24,838 nt of DNA, taken from JALOOE01 sp964423545. GTDB taxonomy: Bacteria; Chloroflexota; Anaerolineae; CG2-30-64-16. The stretch's first letter is position 1, and each line of letters starts with the position of its first letter. The translations under genes and the position numbers were made by a program. Positions 14,911-21,818 of the stretch are shown piece after piece. The stretch covers positions 1 to 24,838 of the forward strand of contig CAYRFV010000048.1 in assembly GCA_964423545.1 (NCBI GenBank), in the 5' to 3' direction. The notes under the pieces were generated by a model that was given only the letters and a program-made list of their open reading frames with translations, was not told the origin of the DNA and searched no databases.

Positions 14911-16761
14911 ATGCAGATTCAGCGCAGCGACATTCGCAACATCGCAATCATCGCGCACGTCGATCACGGCAAGACGACTCTCGTCGATGCCATGTTGAAA
15001 CAGTCGCGCGTGTTTCGCGATAACCAGCAGGTGCCGGATCGAGTGCTCGATTCGAACGAGCTCGAGCGTGAGCGGGGCATCACGATCCTGGCGAAGAACA
15101 CCGCAGTGCGCTACGGCGGCACCAAGATCAACATCGTGGATACCCCAGGTCACGCCGATTTTGGCGGCGAAGTCGAGCGCGTATTGAACATGGTGGATGG
15201 CGTGCTGCTGCTGGTCGATGCAGCCGAAGGGCCGATGCCGCAGACTCGGTTCGTGCTGCGCAAGGCGCTTGAGCTTGGGCGCCGTGCCATCGTGGTCATT
15301 AACAAGGTCGACCGCAATTTCGCCCGACCGAGGTGGGCCGTCAACGCCACGTTCGATCTGTTTATTGAGCTCGGCGCTACCGAGGAACAGGCCGATTTCC
15401 CGGTCGTCTACACCATCGCGACCACCGGCCAGGCTGGCCTGGAGCCGGAGTCGCTGCAAGACAGTCTGAAGCCCCTCTTCGACGCGATCGTCCAGACGCT
15501 GCCACCGCCAACGGTCGATCCAGACGCACCGGCGCAGCTCCTGGTGACGAATCTGCAATATGACGACTACAAGGGCAAGATTGTGTTGGGTCGCCTTTCC
15601 GGCGGCGCGGTGAGTCGAGGCCAGGCGGTGGCGCGCATCGATCGCGAAGGTGTGCTTCATGTCGAGAAGGTCGCACAGATCTTCATCCACGAAGGATTGG
15701 AGCGTGTCGAGGTCTCCGTGGCAACGGCCGGTGAGATCGTGGCGCTGACCGGCATCCCCGATGTGAACATCGGCGAAACGATCACGGATCCGATCGATCC
15801 GCGACCGCTGCCACCGATCGTCGTCGAAGAGCCGACGGTGCGGATGACCTTCGGTGTGAATACGTCGCCCCTTTCAGGTCGCGAGGGCGTCTGGGTCACG
15901 AGCCGGAAGCTTAAGGAGCGCCTGGAACGCGAACTGGAGCGCAACGTGGCGCTGCGGGTTGCGCCGACCGATTCGGCGGACACCTTCCTGGTCAGCGGCC
16001 GCGGCGAACTGCACCTGGCGATCCTGATCGAGACGATGCGACGGGAGGGTTACGAATTCCAGGTCAGCGCGCCCGAGGTGATCCTGCACGAGGACCCCGA
16101 CACCGGCGAGGTGCTCGAGCCGGTGGAGGAGGTTCACGTCGAGGCGCCCGATCAGTACAGCGGCGTCGTCGTCGAGATGCTAGGGCCGCGCAAGGGATTG
16201 ATGACCAATCTGCGCCAGGGCGATAACGGCACGGTCTACTACACCTACCTCGTGCCGACGCGCGGGCTGCTGGGTTTCCGCCAGGCGTTCCTCACCGCGA
16301 CGCGCGGGACCGGCATCGTGCACAGCATCTTCCACGGCTATGAGCCCTACGCCGGGCCAATTCGCGGGCGAGGCACGGGGTCGTTGGTGGCATGGGAGAA
16401 CGGCGTCAGCACGGCCTATTCGCTTTTCAACGCACAGGAGCGCGGCAAGCTCTTTCTCGGGCCGGGCGTCGAGGTGTATGAGGGGATGATCGTAGGCCGG
16501 CGTCCCACCGAGGAGGATCTGGCGCTGAGCGTCACCAAGAAGAAGCACCTCACCAACCATCGCTCATCCACCGGCGACGAGTTGGTGCACCTGGACGCGC
16601 CCATCAGCATGTCGCTGGACGACGCACTGGAGTACATCGCCGAGGACGAGTTGCTGGAGGTCACGCCGAAGAGCCTGCGCATGCGCAAGCGCATCCTCGA
16701 CACCGAGGAGCGCCGAAAGGCGCGCAAGACGCGCAACGGCAACGGCTCCTCCGGCGAGTGA
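14911..16761 (+). CDS. typA: Ribosome-associated GTPase TypA/BipA
   Basis: The 616-residue translational GTPase acts on the ribosome in assembly and stress or cold adaptation. The GTPase domain has AHVDHGKTTL (P-loop), ERERGITI (switch I), DTPGHADF (switch II) and NKVDR. Then come the beta-barrel domain II, the EF-G-like domains III and V, and the BipA-specific C-terminal part (YRTRGLLG-type segment, here PTRGLLGFRQAFLTATRGTG, and the LTNHRSS region). The length is normal (about 605-620). ATG 14911 has AGGGG six bases upstream and the family's start context. A GTG at 14890 would add seven residues but overlaps the hairpin's U-tract. The gene is read through the leader terminator and followed 13 bases later by the glycosylase gene, so the two likely form an operon. 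Confidence 0.97.
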   Translation: MQIQRSDIRNIAIIAHVDHGKTTLVDAMLKQSRVFRDNQQVPDRVLDSNELERERGITILAKNTAVRYGGTKINIVDTPGHADFGGEVERVLNMVDGVLLLVDAAEGPMPQTRFVLRKALELGRRAIVVINKVDRNFARPRWAVNATFDLFIELGATEEQADFPVVYTIATTGQAGLEPESLQDSLKPLFDAIVQTLPPPTVDPDAPAQLLVTNLQYDDYKGKIVLGRLSGGAVSRGQAVARIDREGVLHVEKVAQIFIHEGLERVEVSVATAGEIVALTGIPDVNIGETITDPIDPRPLPPIVVEEPTVRMTFGVNTSPLSGREGVWVTSRKLKERLERELERNVALRVAPTDSADTFLVSGRGELHLAILIETMRREGYEFQVSAPEVILHEDPDTGEVLEPVEEVHVEAPDQYSGVVVEMLGPRKGLMTNLRQGDNGTVYYTYLVPTRGLLGFRQAFLTATRGTGIVHSIFHGYEPYAGPIRGRGTGSLVAWENGVSTAYSLFNAQERGKLFLGPGVEVYEGMIVGRRPTEEDLALSVTKKKHLTNHRSSTGDELVHLDAPISMSLDDALEYIAEDELLEVTPKSLRMRKRILDTEERRKARKTRNGNGSSGE

Positions 16762-16774
16762 TGGAGTCATTGCG

Positions 16775-17608
16775 ATGCCTGAGCTCCCCGATCTGGCAAT
16801 CGCCTGCGAAGTGTTGGCTCCACGCCTGACCGGCGTGCGCATTGCGTCTGCGGTGGTGCGCCGGCCGCTCATTGTGCGCAACCTGCTGGGTGACGATTTC
16901 GGGGCCCACCTGGCGGGCCGCGGGTTCACCTCGGTGCGCCGTCGGGGCAAGTTCCTGCTTTTCGGGCTGGATGACGGTGCAACCCTGGTGATCAACCCGA
17001 TGCTGGCTGGCCGCCTGAAGTACGGTCTACCGCTGCGGCGCGATCGGGCGCGCGATGCCGTTGTGTTGGCCCTGGACGACGGGCGTGAACTGCGCTATCA
17101 CGATGCGGAGGACATGGGGAAGATCTACCTCGCCGGCGATCTGGCGCAGGTGCCGACCTTCGCCGGCCTCGGCCCCGATGCGGACGATCCGACCCTGACC
17201 TCGGATCTGTTTTTCCAGCGGATCAAGAAGCATCCGGGCGAGGTCAAGGGCGTTCTGACCAACCAGGAATTCATCGCCGGGATCGGCAACGCATACGCCG
17301 ACGAGATTTGCTGGTGTGCGGCGATCTACCCGTTTCGGCGTCGCGCCAGCCTCGATGCCGCCGAACTGGAACGGCTCTATCGCTGCACGGGCGCCGTCCT
17401 CTCGAAAGCCATCGAGGTTCTGCGAACTCGGGTCGGCGACGCAATCGACGTCGAAGTGCGGGACTTTCTGGCGGTGCACGGCAAGGCCGGTGAACCGTGT
17501 CCGCGCTGCGGCGGGCCGATCAGCGAGGTGACGCGCGAGAAGCGCGCCACCCACTTCTGCCGGGCGTGCCAGCCGGGCCTGCTGGTGAACGACGATCGAC
17601 GGTTGTAG
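16775..17608 (+). CDS. mutM: Fpg/Nei (MutM-type) DNA glycosylase/AP lyase
   Basis: The 277-residue base-excision enzyme removes oxidised bases and nicks the strand. After removal of Met1 the catalytic proline is P2 (PELP), next to the essential E3. The conserved lysine lies in RRRGKF (K59). The C-terminal zinc finger has C242, C245, C262 and C265 (CPRCGG, FCRACQ). The helix-two-turn-helix segment reads GVLTNQEFIAGIGNAYADEI. Where classical Fpg has an H-x-GM-x-G motif, this protein has NPMLAGRL (74-81). Together with PELPD in place of PELPE, this marks it as a variant group, so substrate choice (8-oxoguanine or oxidised pyrimidines) is uncertain. GGAG lies eight bases before the ATG. The gene is probably cotranscribed with typA. 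Confidence 0.9.
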   Translation: MPELPDLAIACEVLAPRLTGVRIASAVVRRPLIVRNLLGDDFGAHLAGRGFTSVRRRGKFLLFGLDDGATLVINPMLAGRLKYGLPLRRDRARDAVVLALDDGRELRYHDAEDMGKIYLAGDLAQVPTFAGLGPDADDPTLTSDLFFQRIKKHPGEVKGVLTNQEFIAGIGNAYADEICWCAAIYPFRRRASLDAAELERLYRCTGAVLSKAIEVLRTRVGDAIDVEVRDFLAVHGKAGEPCPRCGGPISEVTREKRATHFCRACQPGLLVNDDRRL

Positions 17609-17640
17609 CAGCACTTCGCGACGGTGCGGCATAGTCGATC

Positions 17641-17669
17641 GCCCGGGCTGCAGCTCCGGGCTTTCCGTT
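17641..17669 (+). terminator. Terminator candidate after the glycosylase gene
   Basis: GCCCGG (17641-17646) and CCGGGC (17656-17661) form a 6-bp GC stem with a 9-nt loop, followed by TTTCCGTTT. It sits 32 bases after the stop, between converging genes. Confidence 0.6.
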
Positions 17670-17719
17670 TCTGGCGCGCGAGCCGCCGGCGCGACGAGGG
17701 CATTCTCTGCTTCGTCCCG

Positions 17720-20700
17720 CTACTCGCTTGCGGGCATGGCCGGAGTCACTCCGGCGGCCGGGCCGCCGCGCCAATGGCCGCGCTCGGCTTTGTCGGGGAA
17801 GCGCGGCAGCACGGTGCCGCCGTCCGGCAGCGCAACCTTGTCGCCGGGCGCCAACTCGGCCTTGTTGGGCCTTTCCAGCAATGCCTTTGCCGGCAGCGAG
17901 TAGACGCCGATCTCCTCGCCGGCCCTGGCATAGCGACTTCCCACGTAAGCCAACCCCAGGATCACCCCATCCACATCGACCGCCGCGCTGGTTACGTAGC
18001 CGATCGCCTGGCCCTTCTTGCTGATGACCGGATCGCCCGTCTTCGGCATACGCACCCCGCGCTCGTTCATGCGGAAACGGACGATCTGCATCGTGCGTGT
18101 ACGCTCGCGCGCCATGTGGGCCGCGCGGCCGATGAAGTACGGTTTGTGCAGCTTGACGTAGCCGGCGAAACCCGCGCCCGTGGGCGAGATATCGTACGGC
18201 CCGGCGAGCTCGTGTCCATAGAGCGGCAGACCGGCCTCGGTGCGCGTACTGTCGCGCGCCGCCAGCCCGGCCGGCTGAAGTCCGAACGGCTTGCCGGCCG
18301 CCAGCAGCGTCTCCCAGAGTGCCACGGCGCGCTCAGGATGGACGAAGATCTCGTAGCCAATGTCCTCCCCCGTGTAGCCGGTGCGCGCAATGACCAGATC
18401 GAATCCCGAGTCTGTCCCGGAGCCGCCCAGCTCACACGCAAGCAAGCCGGTCTTTCGGACGCGAGCCAGCCTGTCTCGGAGCCGCGAGTCATCGGTCAAG
18501 CTCTGCAGGATGCGCAGCGCAGCCGGACCTTGCAGCGCCAGGTCGACGCGACGGTCAGGACCGGAGGATGGGTCCTTCAGGTTGCGGATGGTCGCCGCGC
18601 GCAGGACTCGCAGGTCGGGCCGCGTCCGGTCGATCAACACTTCGCCTCGATTCACCGCGTTGAGCCAGGCCCAGTCCTTGTCCGCGTTGGATGCATTCAC
18701 CACGATCTGGAAACAGTCGACCGCACGGCGATAGACCAGCAGATCGTCGATCACCCGGCCGTCGGGGTCGAGCAGGTAGGAGTAGAAGCTCTCGCCGGGC
18801 GCATACCAGCGCACGTAGTTGGTGCAGACCAGATCCAGGAATTCGATAGCATGTCGCCCGCTCACTTCGAACACACCCATGTGGGCGACGTCGAAGAGCC
18901 CGGCCGCCTTGCGCACCGCATTGTGCTCGTTGAGCACGCCCGTATACCATACCGGCATCTCCCAGCCGGCAAACGGCACGATGTGCCGGGTGTGCGCCCG
19001 GTGCCATTCGTAGAGAGGCGTGCGCTTGAGGGGTGCATGCAGCGGTTCTGTCCAGTGGAATTCCGGCGCCTGCAACTTCTCGCGCGCTTCGCCAAAGACG
19101 TGTTGGCCGACGAAATAGGGCTTGCGGAGCTCGAAACGCGCGGGCGACGCAGTTCGCAGCAGATCCAGGCCCGTGGGGCGCTCTACGCCCGGCGCATAGC
19201 TTGGCAGCCCGGACGCTGTTCGCATGGCGAGGAGCGCCTCGGGGCCAGCCGGGGCCGCGCCCGCTGCGACCAATTCGTCGCAGAGCGCCTGGGCCTGCTC
19301 CGCCGGCACGACCAGCTCGACGTTGTTGTGGGAGGTGAAGGCCTGGATGCCGGGCCGCTGCCCTATCCCGCTCAGAAGCTGGATCGCCTGCGGGCCATGC
19401 AGCGCCAGCGCCACGCAGGCATCGGTTCGGCCAACCTGAGACAGGTCCTCGACGATGAGCGGCCCTTCGACCTTAGCGTGCAGATCCGCCCGGTCGAACA
19501 AGGTGTAGCCGTCCCCCAACCCGCGCAACCACGCTGCGACGCGGCGCCGGTTCGCAGGCTGCGTACGCAGAATGAAAGCACCGGGGGCATCCTGCTCCCC
19601 CGGCAGTCGCATCACGAGGACATCGTCCAGCACGCAGCCATCCGGGTCCAGGATGAAGCCGGCGCCGCACGTGCCCGACGCCAGCGCAGCAATATCATTC
19701 GTGACGATCTGCTGCAAGCCCGATTCCGCGCGCTCGCCCGTAACCATCAGCAGCCCGCATCGGCTGACGTCCAGGAGCACGACCCCCTCACGCGCCGCGG
19801 CCCATGTCGCGGCTGAGGTCGACGATGCGGGCAAGACGATCTGTGTCTCGATCTGATCCTGGGCCTTCGCCTCCGCGAAATGCGGATAGCCCGTGCCCCG
19901 ATCTTCTGTTTCTGCGGCGCCTCTCGCCGCCAGCGCCGCAACTGCCGTCCGCACCTCTTCGAACACGTCCAGATCGATCTTGCCTCGGGGCAGCTCACCG
20001 GAGAGTCCCTGGTAGCTGAACGGGTGGATGCTTGTCACGATCCGGTGGATCAGCCCCGCCACCTCATCGATTTCCGCAGCGCCGAAGCCGCGCTGCGTGA
20101 GCCACGGCGTGCCCAGCCGGATGCCCATCGCCAGGCCGGTCTGAGCGTCGCCGGGGATCGTGTTCTTGTTGGCGACGATGCCCGCCATGTCGAGAATGCG
20201 CACCGCGGGTTCCCCGCGTAGCGGCGAGGTGACCTCGCCCCGACTGTTCAGGTCCAACATGCAGAAGTGGCTGTCGGTGCCGCCATAGGCCAGGCCCAGG
20301 CCGCGTTTCACCAGTCCATCAGCCAGGTGCGCCGCGTTTTTCTTGATCAGGAATTGCAGGCGCTTGAATGAATCGCTTTGCGCGATCTTGAACGCCACGG
20401 CCATGGCCGCGAACTTCTGAGTGTGAGGTCCGCCCTGCTCGCCGGGGAAGACGGCCATATCCACCCGCCCGGCCAGCTCCTCATCGGTGGTCAGGATGCA
20501 CGCGCCGCGCGGCCCGCACAGGGTCTTGTGCGTGGTGAAGGTGACCACATCGGCGATGCCGACCGGACTGGGGAATGCCCCGGCCGCCACCATGCCGGCC
20601 GGGTGGCTGATGTCGGCCAGCAGGATTGCGCCGACCTCGTGTGCGATGTCGGCAAAGGCCTGCCAGTCGGGCGCCCAGGTGTACGATGTGAAGCCGGCGA

Positions 20701-21334
20701 TGACCATCTTGGGCCGGCTGGTGCGCGCCAGGTCACGAATCCGGTCGTAATCGAGTCTGCCGGTGCTGCTGCTCACACCGTAGCTGGCCACCCGGAACCG
20801 CTTGCCTGAGAAGTTGAACTGGCTGCCGTGGGTCAGGTGGCCGCCCTGGTAGAGATCCATTCCCATGACCGTGTCGCCGGTGTTGAGGAAAGCGTCGTAC
20901 ACCGCCAGATTGGCGGCCGCGCCGGAGAGGGGCTGGACGTTGACATAAATCTCCTTGTCCGCGACGCGGCGGTTGGCGAACGTCATTGCACAACGACGTT
21001 GGGCCAGCGTCTCGACGAAGTGGACGTAGTCAACCCCTTTGTAGAAGCGGCGGTCACCGTAACGTCGGTAGTACGCCAGCTCGTGATCGAAGTCGAGCAG
21101 CGTCGCTTCGTCCTCCCGGGTCATGCGCAGGGGAGGATACCCCTCGGCATAAACGTTGTTGAAGACGGAGCCGAGCGCTTGGCGCACTGCCAGCGGCGCC
21201 ATGGACTCGGAGGGGATCATGATGAGCTTGCGCGCCTGGCGCTCCTCTTCGAAGCCGATGATCGCATCGACATCGGGGTCGACCAGCCCGAGGTCGGCGC
21301 CAAGGAAGTTGTCCCAGTAGTGGTAATTCGGCAT
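17720..21334 (-). CDS. glyA-gcvT: Serine hydroxymethyltransferase fused to two GcvT-type aminomethyltransferase domains
   Basis: The 1204-residue polypeptide joins three folate-linked modules. Residues 1-475 are a SHMT (PLP enzyme): PLP lysine K270 in FTTHKTLCGPRG, D241/H244 in ADISHPAG, and R406 in GIRLGTPWLTQRG. It is divergent. The stacking histidine of the usual QPHSG motif is leucine (QPLSG, L136), and about 24 extra residues follow EGYPP. Residues 490-765 form a degenerate GcvT/folate-binding domain. It keeps a DD pair (570-571) but lacks RTGYTGE. Residues 770-1155 are a complete GcvT with MPVWY, GLFDVAHMG, IDDLLVY (D863/D864) and RTGYTGEDIGYE. It could pass methylene-tetrahydrofolate from glycine cleavage to serine synthesis. 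ATG 21334 is chosen because AGGAGAG lies six bases upstream; a frame 51 codons longer begins at the -35 box. No gcvH or gcvP is in the window. Confidence 0.9.
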   Translation of the reverse strand: MPNYHYWDNFLGADLGLVDPDVDAIIGFEEERQARKLIMIPSESMAPLAVRQALGSVFNNVYAEGYPPLRMTREDEATLLDFDHELAYYRRYGDRRFYKGVDYVHFVETLAQRRCAMTFANRRVADKEIYVNVQPLSGAAANLAVYDAFLNTGDTVMGMDLYQGGHLTHGSQFNFSGKRFRVASYGVSSSTGRLDYDRIRDLARTSRPKMVIAGFTSYTWAPDWQAFADIAHEVGAILLADISHPAGMVAAGAFPSPVGIADVVTFTTHKTLCGPRGACILTTDEELAGRVDMAVFPGEQGGPHTQKFAAMAVAFKIAQSDSFKRLQFLIKKNAAHLADGLVKRGLGLAYGGTDSHFCMLDLNSRGEVTSPLRGEPAVRILDMAGIVANKNTIPGDAQTGLAMGIRLGTPWLTQRGFGAAEIDEVAGLIHRIVTSIHPFSYQGLSGELPRGKIDLDVFEEVRTAVAALAARGAAETEDRGTGYPHFAEAKAQDQIETQIVLPASSTSAATWAAAREGVVLLDVSRCGLLMVTGERAESGLQQIVTNDIAALASGTCGAGFILDPDGCVLDDVLVMRLPGEQDAPGAFILRTQPANRRRVAAWLRGLGDGYTLFDRADLHAKVEGPLIVEDLSQVGRTDACVALALHGPQAIQLLSGIGQRPGIQAFTSHNNVELVVPAEQAQALCDELVAAGAAPAGPEALLAMRTASGLPSYAPGVERPTGLDLLRTASPARFELRKPYFVGQHVFGEAREKLQAPEFHWTEPLHAPLKRTPLYEWHRAHTRHIVPFAGWEMPVWYTGVLNEHNAVRKAAGLFDVAHMGVFEVSGRHAIEFLDLVCTNYVRWYAPGESFYSYLLDPDGRVIDDLLVYRRAVDCFQIVVNASNADKDWAWLNAVNRGEVLIDRTRPDLRVLRAATIRNLKDPSSGPDRRVDLALQGPAALRILQSLTDDSRLRDRLARVRKTGLLACELGGSGTDSGFDLVIARTGYTGEDIGYEIFVHPERAVALWETLLAAGKPFGLQPAGLAARDSTRTEAGLPLYGHELAGPYDISPTGAGFAGYVKLHKPYFIGRAAHMARERTRTMQIVRFRMNERGVRMPKTGDPVISKKGQAIGYVTSAAVDVDGVILGLAYVGSRYARAGEEIGVYSLPAKALLERPNKAELAPGDKVALPDGGTVLPRFPDKAERGHWRGGPAAGVTPAMPASE

Positions 21335-21458
21335 CAAATCTCTCCTGCGCGAAAGCGATACGGCGGAGGCGTCAACGAGGGGTGGCGCTGCGCTCGGTTT
21401 GCCCCGCGATGGGCGGCAGCCGTTCAGGACATCGTGACTGCGTGAAAGGAACTCCGCA

Positions 21459-21487
21459 ATTCTAGCACCGAATCGCTGATCGGACAA
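21459..21487 (-). promoter_or_regulatory. Promoter of the SHMT-GcvT fusion gene
   Basis: On the minus strand TTGTCC (21487-21482) is followed after 17 bp by TAGAAT (21464-21459). The start near 21452 gives a leader of about 118 nt. That leader is GC-rich with possible pairing of GGGG and CCCC blocks, but it does not show a glycine, ZTP or tetrahydrofolate riboswitch pattern that I can recognise. Confidence 0.75.
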
Positions 21488-21512
21488 CCCTGCCGTCGGC
21501 CGACGGCAGGGT
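21487..21512. promoter_or_regulatory. 26-bp perfect palindrome abutting the -35 box
   Basis: ACCCTGCCGTCGG (21487-21499) is the exact reverse complement of CCGACGGCAGGGT (21500-21512), with no gap. It touches the -35 hexamer of the SHMT-GcvT promoter. A dimeric DNA-binding protein there could control this promoter. As RNA it could fold into a hairpin, but the only gene that could feed it ends 300 bases away at 21819 and no U-run follows. Confidence 0.7.
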
Positions 21513-21513
21513 C

Positions 21514-21696
21514 ATTCAGTTTTCAGGTCACCATACCCCCGGCGCTTCACCGCCCTGTAATCGAGCAGATGGCGCTTGCAGCTACGGCGCAGGTGTGTAT
21601 GAAACCTGGCTCAAGGCGCACCTTCCGTTCATTGCCAGGCAAGGCGTTAGCGATGCCTATATCGCCGCGGGTTCCGATCCCTGGGTCCGACGGTAA
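21514..21696 (+). pseudogene. Possible gene remnant (C-terminal tail only)
   Basis: The stretch 21513-21818 holds no intact gene. Within it a plus-strand frame open from the palindrome to TAA at 21694-21696 reads, over its last 36 codons, like real protein sequence (YGAGVYETWLKAHLPF, then QGVSDAYIAAGSDPWVRR). There is no plausible start codon with a ribosome site. I cannot name the family. It may be the decayed end of a gene replaced by the present arrangement, or chance. The remainder (21697-21818) shows only a short CAACG/CGTTG inverted repeat. Confidence 0.3.
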
Positions 21697-21818
21697 TCGC
21701 TGACGGGGTTCACACAACGGGAATCTCGTTGCGCCTCAATCGCGGCATCATGGGCCAAGCGCTCAAAGCGAAATGCACAAGCACCGGCGCACACCAACGA
21801 AGCCAGCGTATTCGTCGT

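Noticed and set aside
17624..19816. A 730-codon open frame on the plus strand
   Set aside because: It lies antisense to the SHMT-GcvT gene, is rich in Arg, His and Gln, has no domain motif and reflects codon bias of the real gene on the other strand.
21335..21458. Riboswitch (glycine, ZTP or tetrahydrofolate) before the SHMT-GcvT gene
   Set aside because: The leader is GC-rich and could fold, but none of the conserved cores of these classes was recognisable. A covariance search would be needed to reopen it.
21660..21690. tRNA T-arm-like sequence (GGGTTCCGATCCC)
   Set aside because: The flanking bases do not pair into a T-stem, and no acceptor or anticodon arm can be drawn around it.
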